In this document: piece after piece, positions 16,453 to 25,153 of the stretch | Layout of the letters: every line of letters begins with the position of its first letter | Position numbering within the stretch: position 1 is the stretch's first letter | Program-made: the position numbers and the translations under genes | The notes under the pieces: model-generated | The model's input: the letters and a program-made list of their open reading frames with translations, nothing else | The model's database searches: none | What the model was told of the DNA's origin: nothing | Origin: an uncultured Alphaproteobacteria bacterium | GTDB taxonomy: Bacteria; Pseudomonadota; Alphaproteobacteria; Rs-D84 | Direction: 5' to 3' | Assembly: GCA_944389595.1 (NCBI GenBank) | Contig: CALXMY010000005.1 | Coordinates: 1 to 45,567, forward strand | DNA: 45,567 nucleotides

Positions 16453-17791
16453 TTCCCGACATTAAACATTGTTTCATATTTATTCGTTGTTCTAAACGAT
16501 GCCAAAACACATATTGACATATTATATATTGCGATAAAGATTTTGTATTATAACGCGCACCATATTTGGTTACAATATTCCGACATTCTATGGTTTTATC
16601 ACTGTCGTCCGCAGGTTTATCGATAATTTCAAACACATCATTATTTATTGTATCCAATAAAATATCAGGCAACACAGATGTACCCGCCGGTCGCACATCC
16701 AACACAACCGCACCCGTTTCACCCTGGTTCAATGCATCGGACGTTTGGTCACGCATTGTTATATTTGATGTAATAATTGTATTTGTTTCGATTCCACTGC
16801 GCGAACTGTATTCCAAATCATCTGGATCAATATATACGTCCTGGCCGCGCGACGCATCAATATATGATTCAATATCCAAACGTTCCAAATTAAAATTTAT
16901 ATTTTCACTGATAACATCGCCACCAACATTCCATTCCAGTGGCCCGGTAAAACTGGTGCGGCCGGCCGTCATTGAAAATTCGTATGCGCCTGCCGCATTT
17001 GATGTAAAATTACCGGTATCACCAAATTCCGAAACAGTACGCGCCGATATATCACCAACATATAATGCGCCACGTGTTAATGATAATGCGGATTCACCAG
17101 GCGCACTTTGAAACACGGCACGATCAGCCGCAATCGCATCAATATTACTGCGTGTTTTATGCCCATCATCAATACCGTATATTGACATGGTATCAAAACG
17201 CCCTGTTTCAAATTCACCGTGACGGGCAAAAACCTCGCCCCCGCCAATGAATGAAAAGCCCCCCATATCTAAATCTGTTAAAAATGCACTGTTGTCCAGA
17301 TTTGTTTCATTGCGGCGCACGACATCAGAATACGCGGTATCCAACGCCAATCCAACAATTATCGCATCGCCCGATACCGACGCATAAAAACCAATACGCC
17401 GCGCCAATTCCGCCAATTGCACATCTGATAAATCGCCACCTGTTAATTGTAAATATGCGGTCACAGCCACGGGTGTTTTATTTATAACCAATGAAATATC
17501 CTGGCCCAATGCGGTACGTGGCACAAATCCCAATGGCAGCCCATATGATTCCAACAAATCAGAAAACGTATTCCCAGATATTACAGTTGTGTTATACGGC
17601 AATTCATTTAATTGTTCACGTACAAAAATCCGTGCGGCAGTTTGTGCAACCTCTATCTTTTGTGTTGATGAATACATTTGTGAATTTGTATCACGCATTG
17701 CCAATCGTTCTGCGAAAAACGGGATAAAAGAAAATATCAGCGCCAACGCCAACAATGCCTGTAATAAAAAACTTCCATTTTGTTGCCGCAC
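16436..17791 (-). CDS. PilV-like prepilin with Gln at +5 (first of three)
   Basis: 451 aa. The true start is taken as GTG 17789-17791, nine bases after a perfect AGGAGG (17801-17806 on the plus strand reads CCTCCT); the frame is open further upstream. The leader is only MRQQNG, followed by SFLLQALLALALIFSFIPFF. Position +5 is Gln, not Glu, a change seen in a few tip-located pseudopilins. DLDMGGFSFIGGGEVFARHG at about residue 190 aligns with the fibre-like motif of the other two. It opens the operon, downstream of a good promoter (17861-17889). Confidence 0.7.
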   Translation of the reverse strand: MRQQNGSFLLQALLALALIFSFIPFFAERLAMRDTNSQMYSSTQKIEVAQTAARIFVREQLNELPYNTTVISGNTFSDLLESYGLPLGFVPRTALGQDISLVINKTPVAVTAYLQLTGGDLSDVQLAELARRIGFYASVSGDAIIVGLALDTAYSDVVRRNETNLDNSAFLTDLDMGGFSFIGGGEVFARHGEFETGRFDTMSIYGIDDGHKTRSNIDAIAADRAVFQSAPGESALSLTRGALYVGDISARTVSEFGDTGNFTSNAAGAYEFSMTAGRTSFTGPLEWNVGGDVISENINFNLERLDIESYIDASRGQDVYIDPDDLEYSSRSGIETNTIITSNITMRDQTSDALNQGETGAVVLDVRPAGTSVLPDILLDTINNDVFEIIDKPADDSDKTIECRNIVTKYGARYNTKSLSQYIICQYVFWHRLEQRINMKQCLMSGNDNCM

Positions 17792-17860
17792 GGAAACATC
17801 CCTCCTACGTAAAAAAATGTTAGCAATTGAAAAAAAATATTGCAATCAGTTTTAAGATAC

Positions 17861-17889
17861 ATTATCATCCAATGCGTTGACAATGACAA
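17861..17889 (-). promoter_or_regulatory. Predicted promoter of the prepilin operon
   Basis: Minus strand TTGTCA (17884-17889), 17-base spacer, GATAAT (17861-17866). Transcription would begin about 60 bases before the GTG start. Confidence 0.55.
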
Positions 17890-17940
17890 AACTGTTACGT
17901 CGTGTGTCAAATAAATTTCCATATAACCAAAAAAACGAAT

Positions 17941-18252
17941 ATGCAAAACAAAAAAAATCAATCGTCTGTGGGGCTGATGATTCAGCGGTGTCACAAATGG
18001 CGACAAAAAAGAAAGCAATACATGGACCAGGCACGTCAAACGTCCGATGAAATCGAACGCGAAAGACTGATGCAGGCGGCGGAACATTACGGCCGTATTA
18101 TAAGCACCGAACAGGGAAAAATTGATTCCACACGTGATGTGCGCGATAAATCTGGTTCTGGTGATGTTATACCTGATGCCGCCGAACAAATTGATGGCAC
18201 CGATACTGATGATGATATTTCGTTCCCCGATTTTATTACGAATGAAAAATAA
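17941..18252 (+). CDS. DUF4167-like small protein
   Basis: 103 aa, basic at the N-terminus and very acidic at the C-terminus (GTDTDDDISFPDF). The core, KRKQYMDQARQTSDEIERER followed by LMQAAEHYGRII, follows the alphaproteobacterial DUF4167 pattern of a helical hairpin ending in AEHY-R. These proteins are of unknown, probably nucleic-acid-related function. ATG 17941 is chosen; a GTG at 17902 is in frame but no ribosome binding site supports either. It is divergent from the prepilin operon and lies just before dnaX. Confidence 0.65.
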   Translation: MQNKKNQSSVGLMIQRCHKWRQKRKQYMDQARQTSDEIERERLMQAAEHYGRIISTEQGKIDSTRDVRDKSGSGDVIPDAAEQIDGTDTDDDISFPDFITNEK

Positions 18253-18287
18253 TTCGTATTATTGGTACGATTTTCATACTTTAATTC

Positions 18288-18315
18288 TTGAAATTTAACT
18301 GCGTTTTGATATGCT
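18288..18315 (+). promoter_or_regulatory. Predicted promoter of dnaX
   Basis: TTGAAA (18288-18293), 16-base spacer, TATGCT (18310-18315). The leader holds AAGGGAAG, the ribosome binding site for ATG 18340. Confidence 0.5.
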
Positions 18316-18339
18316 GGTGCCATAAGGGAAGTTTACACA

Positions 18340-19878
18340 ATGGATGGCAACTATACAGTATTGGCACGCAAATATCGCAGCCAAGATTTCAAATCTTTAA
18401 TCGGCCAGGATGTATTGGTCAAAACATTAACAACCGCAATTAATACCGGGCGTATTGCACATGCGTATATATTTACCGGAATTCGCGGGACTGGGAAAAC
18501 CAGTACTGCGCGAATCCTGGCCAAGGCATTAAATTGCTTATCGTCCGATCGCCCAACCGCAACACCATGTGGGGTGTGCGAAAACTGTCGCGCGATTGCC
18601 GCCGGGCAACATATTGATGTAATGGAAATTGACGCTGCGTCACATACGGGCGTTGATAATATGCGCGATATTTTGGATGCCGTACAATACCGCCCAACAA
18701 ATGGCCGGTACAAGGTATATATTATCGACGAAGCGCATATGTTATCGGTTCCTGCATTTAATGCATTATTAAAAACACTAGAGGAACCACCAGAACATGT
18801 AATCTTTATTTTGGCAACCACCGATATACGCAAGGTGCCTGTTACAATTTTATCACGTTGCCAGCGTTTTGATTTGGTACGCGTTCCCATTGAAACATTA
18901 AAAAAACATTTTGCATGGATTGCAGAACAGGAAAAAATTGAATTAACCGATGCCGCAAATGAATTGCTGGCACGCGCAGCCGATGGTTCCGTGCGTGACG
19001 GGTTGTCTTTATTGGACCAGGCAATCGCACAAACCGGCGGGCATGTTGATGAAAAATCTGTACTGGATATGTTAAAACGCGCCGATCGTGGTGTTGTCGT
19101 CGATTTTATGGAAACATTATTATCTGGCGATACATCGGCCGCATTGGCCAAGGCCGATGAAATATATAATAATGGCGCGGATTTATCAATGTTGTTGACC
19201 GACATGATGGAATGGACACATTGGGCAACACGTATGCACCCGGCAATTCATGCGGGCACGGTTACTAATTCCCCGTATACCGCGGATCAACGTGATAAAA
19301 TAAACAAAATAAATTCACGTATATCTTTAAATGCACTGTCCCGCATATGGCAGGTTATGGTTGCGTCTGTGCCGGAAATGCAGGCATCGGGTAATCAAAA
19401 GCAATGTTTTGACATGTTAATTATTCGATTAATGCATATTGCCGACATGCCATCTGTACCGGAAATATTAAAACAAACGAAATCGGCGCAACCAAACGCA
19501 AACCTGCAAACAAATGATGCGCAACACACGACAAATAATGATAAATTATCAATTCAAAATGCAAATGATTTGGCAAATGCACTGCAGGCAAGCAAGGAAA
19601 TTTTGTTGTATTCATATTACACCAGTAATATCGAAGTTGTTGAAATATCAAATTACATATTAAAATATTTTGACCGTCGTGGTGACGCAGATTTTGCACA
19701 TAAATTGTCTGTGTGGTTAAATGATAAAACGGGACACGCATGGACACTGGAACGCATAACAGAATCACCACATACGCATACAATTACCGAACAGAAAAAG
19801 GAAGAATTAGAATCAGATCCGATGGTTGCCAGCGCAATGGATTTATTCGCAGATGCGGAAATTGTCGGTATAAAATAA
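18340..19878 (+). CDS. dnaX: DNA polymerase III subunit gamma/tau
   Basis: 512 aa; ATPase of the clamp-loader complex that places the sliding clamp on DNA. Walker A GIRGTGKT (Lys53), a zinc-binding set at C66, C77, C80 and C83, Walker B IIDEAH (D130-H133) and the sensor-1/SRC region (ILATTDIRKVPVTILSRCQR) are all present. The third domain ends near residue 375; the remaining ~135 residues form a short tau-like tail. No obvious programmed frameshift slippery site was noticed. In many bacteria dnaX is followed by ybaB and recR; here a pilin gene follows 14 bases later. Confidence 0.95.
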   Translation: MDGNYTVLARKYRSQDFKSLIGQDVLVKTLTTAINTGRIAHAYIFTGIRGTGKTSTARILAKALNCLSSDRPTATPCGVCENCRAIAAGQHIDVMEIDAASHTGVDNMRDILDAVQYRPTNGRYKVYIIDEAHMLSVPAFNALLKTLEEPPEHVIFILATTDIRKVPVTILSRCQRFDLVRVPIETLKKHFAWIAEQEKIELTDAANELLARAADGSVRDGLSLLDQAIAQTGGHVDEKSVLDMLKRADRGVVVDFMETLLSGDTSAALAKADEIYNNGADLSMLLTDMMEWTHWATRMHPAIHAGTVTNSPYTADQRDKINKINSRISLNALSRIWQVMVASVPEMQASGNQKQCFDMLIIRLMHIADMPSVPEILKQTKSAQPNANLQTNDAQHTTNNDKLSIQNANDLANALQASKEILLYSYYTSNIEVVEISNYILKYFDRRGDADFAHKLSVWLNDKTGHAWTLERITESPHTHTITEQKKEELESDPMVASAMDLFADAEIVGIK

Positions 19879-19892
19879 ACAGGGGGAAAATT

Positions 19893-20354
19893 ATGATTCA
19901 TGAACGCGGTGCATCCATGATTGAAATTATTGGCGTGTTGGCGGTTGCCGGATTAATGAGTGCGGCTGCAATCGGGATGTATAATGTTATACGTAATAAC
20001 CAGGCACGCAAAATCGCATCGGGCGAATTGGAACAATTGGTGCGGAATACAAAATTATTAATGGAAATGCGCGGTGATTATGCGGGTGTATCTGTAAATT
20101 ATTTGGTTGAGGCAGGCGCACTGAATAACACAAACGCACCAATTGGGGGCGATGATTGGTCTGTAACAGCAACCACCGATGGCGGCGCGTTTTCAATAAA
20201 CTTGACCCAATTAAGCGAAGGTGAATGCCAATATTTTACTGCCACACCACCAAAATGGGCCGAACGAATATTGGTTAATAATGTTGAATTAACATCACAA
20301 ACAAATAATTGTTTTTCAACCAGTATAAATCAAATTTCGTTCATAGTAAAATAA
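19893..20354 (+). CDS. PilS-like type IVb pilin
   Basis: 153 aa with a very short leader MIHERG, then ASMIEIIGVLAVAGLMSAAA: Glu at +5 and a hydrophobic helix, a canonical prepilin site. The globular part (GDYAGVSVNYLVEAGALN, then two Cys at about 113 and 139) follows the order of PilS-type major pilins of IncI-type type IVb pili, including a likely C-terminal disulfide loop. The start follows AGGGGG. It overlaps nothing, lies 14 bases after dnaX and ends directly at the ATG of the OmpA lipoprotein. Together with the three PilV-like genes on the other strand it suggests a type IVb pilus; the assembly ATPase and peptidase are not in the window. Confidence 0.78.
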   Translation: MIHERGASMIEIIGVLAVAGLMSAAAIGMYNVIRNNQARKIASGELEQLVRNTKLLMEMRGDYAGVSVNYLVEAGALNNTNAPIGGDDWSVTATTDGGAFSINLTQLSEGECQYFTATPPKWAERILVNNVELTSQTNNCFSTSINQISFIVK

Positions 20355-21029
20355 ATGAAGTTTATTAAATTTGTAATCTTGCCAATTGTTATTATTTGCA
20401 CCGGATGTATGCAATATCACAGCCCGGCCAGACACACATGGTCACAATATCTGCGTGGTGCCAGTTTTACCGACATGACCGAAACCGCACGTATTGCAAA
20501 ACGTCCCGTATTTTTGGGATCGGGCGGGAAACTGATTACTTCGATTGATTCACCGGCCGCGGCGGAATATGGCGACAAAGTTCAAAATGATACGGCCATC
20601 AGTGTAAATTACATGGCAAATTTAGAATATGAATTATATGACGCACTGCGCAAGCCCGGAATTTCCGTCCAACGTGCGGGAACTGATGTTGTGGTGATTT
20701 TGGTGCGTGATGCAATTATGGAATTAAATGTTGGCGATATTTCCGCCGACGGTGCAGATACATTAAAAACAATTTCAAAAATTTTGAAAAAATATGATGC
20801 GACATTTTTGGAAATTGCGGGCTATACCGATGCAATGGCCAGTGCCGGTGCAAGTGCGTTGTCACTGGATATGGCCCAACGCGTTGGCGTATACTTATCA
20901 CAACATGGGATAAATACCACACGGATGTTTATCGTCGGGCGCGGGGCCACACGTCCTATCGCAGCCCAGGATGATATCGGCCGTTTGACCAATCGGCGGG
21001 TTGAAATACGATTGGTGCCGGCACGATAA
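20355..21029 (+). CDS. OmpA-domain lipoprotein
   Basis: 224 aa. The lipobox IICTGC puts the lipidated Cys at about residue 17. The C-terminal ~110 residues form an OmpA/MotB peptidoglycan-binding domain (FLEIAGYTDAM..., DMAQRVGVYLSQHGI, GRGATRP, NRRVEIRL). The ATG directly follows the stop of the pilin gene (TAAATG), implying translational coupling. An envelope-anchoring part of the pilus machine is a reasonable inference from this coupling, since such systems often need a peptidoglycan-bound lipoprotein. Confidence 0.85.
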   Translation: MKFIKFVILPIVIICTGCMQYHSPARHTWSQYLRGASFTDMTETARIAKRPVFLGSGGKLITSIDSPAAAEYGDKVQNDTAISVNYMANLEYELYDALRKPGISVQRAGTDVVVILVRDAIMELNVGDISADGADTLKTISKILKKYDATFLEIAGYTDAMASAGASALSLDMAQRVGVYLSQHGINTTRMFIVGRGATRPIAAQDDIGRLTNRRVEIRLVPAR

Positions 21030-21047
21030 AAATGGAATAAGTTTCAC

Positions 21048-21076
21048 TTTCAATTTCTAAAAATTATTGCTATACT
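21048..21076 (+). promoter_or_regulatory. Predicted promoter of the skp-like gene
   Basis: TATACT (21071-21076) with a weak TTTCAA (21048-21053) 17 bases upstream. The leader carries AGGATGGA before ATG 21110. Confidence 0.4.
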
Positions 21077-21109
21077 GCAACCATAACAATATAAAAAAGG
21101 ATGGAAATT

Positions 21110-21772
21110 ATGGCAAATAAAACACAGGCCAATCCGGCTGTTAAAAAATATGTTAAAACTGGTATCATTGCTGCAATTGTAATCGTGGTTGCGGCATTGG
21201 GTATATGGGGAATCAGCGCATTGCGCGGTGGTGGTGCCACTGTAGAGGAGGCAATGGAAACCGTTACCACGGACGCTGCGAACGCGGCAGATTTGCGCAT
21301 TGCGGTTATTCGTATGGATGCAATTCAAACAGATGCCGCCGTGTTAAAGGATTTGGCCGCACAACGCACCAAATATGAAAACGAATTGCGCGACGAATTG
21401 GAATCCAGACAAAAAGAATTAGAGGCGGAAAAGGCAGAAATCGAAAAATCCCAGGATGTTTTATCACGTGATGCATTGCAACGCCGCGTTATTGATTACC
21501 AAAATCGTGTAAACGAACTGCAACGCGATTTGACAGAACGCGCACAAAGCATTGAAATCGCATTCCAAAAGGCATTAAATGACATCCAGGAACAGCATCT
21601 GAACCCGATTATAGAGGGCGTGATTGCAAAGAAAAACTTGTCCATGGTGATTGATGGCCGCTTTACCCGTTTGGGACAAAATGCGACAAATCTGGATATA
21701 ACGGATGAAATTATTTCCGCACTGGATAAAAAAGTATCAAAAATTAAAATGGATACCCCACAGGGTTTCTAA
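21110..21772 (+). CDS. skp: OmpH/Skp-family periplasmic chaperone, membrane-anchored
   Basis: 220 aa. Skp chaperones hold outer-membrane proteins on their way to BAM. The region IAVIRMDAIQTDAAVLKDL opens the OmpH domain, then a long Glu/Lys/Arg helical stretch (residues ~95-165) forms the tentacle-like coiled coil and a final hydrophobic strand (LSMVIDGRFTRL) completes the core. Unlike standard Skp, the N-terminus is a transmembrane helix (YVKTGIIAAIVIVVAALGIW) without a visible cleavage site, so it may stay anchored. It precedes lpxD and fabZ, the conserved neighbours of skp; bamA, usually upstream, is absent here. Confidence 0.85.
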   Translation: MANKTQANPAVKKYVKTGIIAAIVIVVAALGIWGISALRGGGATVEEAMETVTTDAANAADLRIAVIRMDAIQTDAAVLKDLAAQRTKYENELRDELESRQKELEAEKAEIEKSQDVLSRDALQRRVIDYQNRVNELQRDLTERAQSIEIAFQKALNDIQEQHLNPIIEGVIAKKNLSMVIDGRFTRLGQNATNLDITDEIISALDKKVSKIKMDTPQGF

Positions 21773-21790
21773 ACAAAATATAAATATTCT

Positions 21791-21819
21791 ACACCGCCCC
21801 CCGGGGCGGTGTTTTTTTA
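21791..21819 (+). terminator. Rho-independent terminator after skp
   Basis: ACACCGCCCC and GGGGCGGTGT around CC, followed by seven T. It separates skp from lpxD although the two belong together functionally. Confidence 0.8.
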
Positions 21820-21857
21820 TAAATGCATATTCTGCTTTTATTTTTGAAAAAAACGAA

Positions 21858-21863
21858 TATAAT
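21858..21863 (+). promoter_or_regulatory. -10 box of lpxD, six bases before the ATG
   Basis: TATAAT at 21858-21863, with ATG at 21870. No Shine-Dalgarno lies between them, so the transcript is probably leaderless. The -35 is weak. Confidence 0.55.
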
Positions 21864-21869
21864 CGCAGT

Positions 21870-22913
21870 ATGTTAAGCAAAATGAAATCTTGGTTTATGC
21901 CGGCGGCCACACAAACAACAGCCGGACAATTGGCCGAAAAATTCGGATTGGAATTACGCGGTAGTGCGGAAACAGTGGTACGTGGTGTTGCACCCATTGC
22001 CGATGCACGCCCCGGGCAATTGGCATTTTATTCCACGGAACAAAACAGTGCCGCGTTTAAAATACTGCCAATTGATGTATTAAAAAATACTCGCGCATCT
22101 GTGATTTTGGTACAACCCGAACATGTAAACGATGCCCCGCATGGCGCAACATTATTAATCACGGACAGTCCGCGTGGAAATATTGTTAAAATATTGGGCG
22201 AAATTTACCGCGAACCGCCGCGCTTTGGAATCAGTCGGCGTGCGACAATTGAACGTGGCGTATTTTTTCGTAAACGCGCAACCGTGTATGTTGGACAATA
22301 TGCAACAATTGAACGCGGCGCAGTTATTGAAGAAAACGTGAAAATATATCCCGGTGCATATATTGGGCGTAATGTCACAATTGGCGCGGGAACAATTATT
22401 CAAACGAGTGCACATATTGAAAATGCAACAATTGGCAGCGATTGCATAATACACGCCGGCGCGGTCATAGGCAAGGACGGATTCGGTTACACACGCCAAA
22501 ATGGGCACAATGTATTTATTCCGCATGTTGGGCGTGTTGTTATTGGCAATCGTGTATCTGTTGGGGCGAACACATGTATTGACCGTGGCGCAATGACAGA
22601 TACCCGCATTGGCGACGGGACAAAAATTGATAATCTGTGTCAAATTGCACACGGCGTTGTTGTTGGGTCCGAATGCTTTTTGGCATCTGGTGTTGGATTG
22701 GCGGGCGGCGTTGTTGTGGGCGACCGCGCACTGTTGGCGGGCCAGGTTGGTATTGCAAATGGCGTACATATTGGCAACGATGCCGAGGTTGGCGCACACA
22801 GTGGTGTATTCAGAAACATTCCAGACGGCACGCGATACATGGGCTATCCGGCCGGTCCGGGCACGGAATTTATGCGCCATTATGCATGGTTACGCAAAAA
22901 TGCAAAACATTAA
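21870..22913 (+). CDS. lpxD: UDP-3-O-acyl-glucosamine N-acyltransferase
   Basis: 347 aa; third step of lipid A synthesis in the cytoplasm, acylating the 2-amino group. An N-terminal uridine-binding domain (residues ~20-105, AFYSTEQNS) is followed by hexapeptide repeats forming a left-handed beta-helix. The motif QIAHGV gives the catalytic His261, and GKDGFGY matches the acceptor-contact loop. The C-terminal helix (FRNIPDGTRYMGYPAGPG) matches the family. The frame is open upstream through the terminator, but the -10 box and family length support ATG 21870. fabZ follows 11 bases downstream. Confidence 0.93.
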   Translation: MLSKMKSWFMPAATQTTAGQLAEKFGLELRGSAETVVRGVAPIADARPGQLAFYSTEQNSAAFKILPIDVLKNTRASVILVQPEHVNDAPHGATLLITDSPRGNIVKILGEIYREPPRFGISRRATIERGVFFRKRATVYVGQYATIERGAVIEENVKIYPGAYIGRNVTIGAGTIIQTSAHIENATIGSDCIIHAGAVIGKDGFGYTRQNGHNVFIPHVGRVVIGNRVSVGANTCIDRGAMTDTRIGDGTKIDNLCQIAHGVVVGSECFLASGVGLAGGVVVGDRALLAGQVGIANGVHIGNDAEVGAHSGVFRNIPDGTRYMGYPAGPGTEFMRHYAWLRKNAKH

Positions 22914-22924
22914 GGAGAAATTAA

Positions 22925-23365
22925 ATGGTTGATGCAAAAGGTATTGAAAAAGTTATTCCACATCGCGGCGCAATGCGATTGGTTGATGAAATTCGCGAAT
23001 ATAACGAAAACAGCGGCGTTGGAATAAAATATGTTCGTGACGATGAATTTTGGTGCACGGGGCATTTTCCTGGTAACCCAATTATGCCGGGCGTATTAAC
23101 AATCGAGGCATTGGCCCAAACGGCATGTTTTATTGCATTGTCGCGGTTGGGTGTAACCGATGGCAAAACATTGGGTTATTTTACAACAATGGAAAAAATT
23201 AAATTTTCGCATTTTGTAAAACCAGGTGATGTTTTGGAACTGCACGTGGAATTATTAATGTCCAAATTAAAATTATACAAATTCCATGGAATCGCATTGG
23301 TCAGTGGTCGCAAAGTATCCGAGGCTACATTTACCGCAATTTTGGATGAACATCCGAAACAATAA
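22925..23365 (+). CDS. fabZ: 3-hydroxyacyl-ACP dehydratase
   Basis: 146 aa; dehydrates 3-hydroxyacyl-ACP in fatty-acid elongation, the same pool LpxD draws on. The hot-dog-fold motif GHFPGNPIMPGVLTIEALAQ gives catalytic His47 and Glu61. The start follows AAGGAGAAATTAA. Length is typical. lpxA and lpxB, which usually come next, are absent: a terminator ends the unit. Confidence 0.95.
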   Translation: MVDAKGIEKVIPHRGAMRLVDEIREYNENSGVGIKYVRDDEFWCTGHFPGNPIMPGVLTIEALAQTACFIALSRLGVTDGKTLGYFTTMEKIKFSHFVKPGDVLELHVELLMSKLKLYKFHGIALVSGRKVSEATFTAILDEHPKQ

Positions 23366-23380
23366 AAAAAATAAATAAAA

Positions 23381-23412
23381 AAAATCCCGTGATTTATTTC
23401 ACGGGATTTTTT
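23381..23412 (+). terminator. Bidirectional rho-independent terminator
   Basis: Twelve-base stem AAAATCCCGTGA (23381-23392) / TCACGGGATTTT (23399-23410). It separates the convergent fabZ and TPR genes. Confidence 0.88.
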
Positions 23413-23426
23413 ATACGTATATTTAA

Positions 23427-24422
23427 TTACTGTAAATCAGAAATCAAATTTTCGATTCTGTTCATACTGGCCCGGTCGACCAACGCGGCCGCAATTGTAT
23501 ATGCAGAATCCAAATCGCTGCGCGCAGATTCGGTATCCCCCAGTGCCAAATTCAATGCAGCAGATTTTTCAAAATACCCCATTGCATTGCTGGACAGATT
23601 TTCACGTTCGGCCGCGGTTGTTGCGCCCTGAATTTGTTCGGAAATTATACGAATCGCCGCCGCATAGTCATTAATTGCATCCTGATAATTACCAATTTGT
23701 GTGTATGCCTCGGCCCGGTCGGCATATACGGTTGGATTCACTGTTCCTTCGGGTCGGGCCAATGAATTGGTAAAGTCTGCGACTGCGCCCTGCCAATTTT
23801 TCAGCCACAAATTCAAACGCCCACGTTGTGCATACAAATCACGCATTTGCAAAACAGCCGCCGGTTTTGTTGCCTGGGCCGCCAGGGTATTATTTATATC
23901 GGCCATGGCGGAACTGTAATCTTCCAGTCGAATGTTTAACAGTGCGCGATCATAATACGCCACGGCATTAACTGAATCCAATTCAATTGCCGCATTAAAA
24001 TCCGCCAACGCATTACGATAATCCGCAGTTTGCATATATGCCTCGCCCCGCAGAATATACATATCAGCAGTGGCATTGCCCGCATCAATTGCCGTTGTCA
24101 AATCTGTAATCGCATCGGTAATATTACCGGCAACCAATTTTTCATGCGCGCTGTTATAATAATCAGCGGGTTGCAATAAAACCTCTTCGGTGATTTCAAC
24201 ATTATTTGGACTGTTTACATCCGGGCATGTGCCATGGCTGCGCCCAAGAATATAAAACGTTGCCGCAATAAAGAATAAAATTATAAACCAATACACATAA
24301 ATTGATACCGACCACCCAGACGCAGATGGCGCACGTGTGGCGTTAACCTTTGGCGTAAATTTTGCCGCACCACGTGTATTTTTCGATGTATTTGAATTCT
24401 TTTTGGCGGTTTGTTTTTTCAT
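23427..24422 (-). CDS. Tetratricopeptide-repeat membrane protein
   Basis: 331 aa. A basic, Lys/Asn/Ser-rich cytoplasmic head (residues 1-33) is followed by one transmembrane helix (YVYWFIILFFIAATFYILG) and a long periplasmic array of TPR units, easily seen as repeated A-Y-RA-N/D-A--D motifs (for example GEAYMQTADYRNALADFNAA, YYDRALLNIRLEDYSSAMAD). GGGAGA precedes ATG 24422; an ATG eight codons upstream is less well placed. It is the last gene of the rsmE-rluB unit. A scaffold for envelope complexes is likely but unproven. Confidence 0.75.
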   Translation of the reverse strand: MKKQTAKKNSNTSKNTRGAAKFTPKVNATRAPSASGWSVSIYVYWFIILFFIAATFYILGRSHGTCPDVNSPNNVEITEEVLLQPADYYNSAHEKLVAGNITDAITDLTTAIDAGNATADMYILRGEAYMQTADYRNALADFNAAIELDSVNAVAYYDRALLNIRLEDYSSAMADINNTLAAQATKPAAVLQMRDLYAQRGRLNLWLKNWQGAVADFTNSLARPEGTVNPTVYADRAEAYTQIGNYQDAINDYAAAIRIISEQIQGATTAAERENLSSNAMGYFEKSAALNLALGDTESARSDLDSAYTIAAALVDRASMNRIENLISDLQ

Positions 24423-24454
24423 GCTAAATCTCCCTTCCGTTTTCATTTGGAATT

Positions 24455-25153
24455 TTAGAGAGTTTTTAACAACGCGTCAATTGTTTTCTGATTAATTTTT
24501 CGAATTTTTCCCACAGATAAATTTCCCAATTGAATCGGACCAAAAGATATACGATGTAATTTTGTCACCGGACAATTACATGCACGCAAAACTATACGAA
24601 TTTCGTTTTTTTTGCCCTCGGTCACGGTGATGTGCAAAATATTTTTATCAACAATATCTATTTTCATTGGTCGATATTTTATCCCATCAACAGTAATTCC
24701 ACGACGCGCACGATTTATGCCATCCATATCAATATTTGAAACCGTTGCGATATATTCACGTGCAATATTTGATGACGGCAATGTTAATTTACGCGCCAAA
24801 TTACCATCATTTGTTAATAACAATAACCCAGTGGTTTTAAAATCCAACCGACCAACATATTTCAAATTTTTATATTGCGCATCCATTACATCATATATCG
24901 TTTTTCGCCCCATTGGGTCACGCGTGGTTGTCATTGTATTCAATGGCTTATGAAAAGCATATAATTCCGTATTCGCGCGTGTGCCCAGCAATACACCATC
25001 CACAGCGATTTTATCGTCATCATCAACAAATGTGACCGGCGTATCTATTTTTTTACCATTAACCGTTACGCGACCCGCGGCGATTAAATTTTCGGCCATG
25101 CGTCGCGATGCGAAACCGGTGTCTGCGATAAATTTAGCAATACGTATTGTCAT
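24455..25153 (-). CDS. rluB: RsuA/RluB-family pseudouridine synthase
   Basis: 232 aa. An S4 domain (residues 1-50, RIAKFIADTGFASRRMAENL) precedes the catalytic domain with GRLDFKTTGLLLLTNDG (Asp104), typical of the RsuA/RluB/E/F family that modifies rRNA. Without alignment RluB cannot be separated from RsuA or RluF; RluB is chosen as the usual alphaproteobacterial member. It overlaps the stop of rsmE as ATGA, so the two rRNA-modifying enzymes are translationally coupled. Confidence 0.85.
   Translation of the reverse strand: MTIRIAKFIADTGFASRRMAENLIAAGRVTVNGKKIDTPVTFVDDDDKIAVDGVLLGTRANTELYAFHKPLNTMTTTRDPMGRKTIYDVMDAQYKNLKYVGRLDFKTTGLLLLTNDGNLARKLTLPSSNIAREYIATVSNIDMDGINRARRGITVDGIKYRPMKIDIVDKNILHITVTEGKKNEIRIVLRACNCPVTKLHRISFGPIQLGNLSVGKIRKINQKTIDALLKTL

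Noticed and set aside
13928..17791. PilV shufflon
   Set aside because: No recombinase gene and no inverted 19-bp-type repeats between partial C-terminal segments were seen.
17902..17940. GTG start for the DUF4167-like gene
   Set aside because: No ribosome binding site and the extra residues do not resemble the family; ATG 17941 preferred.
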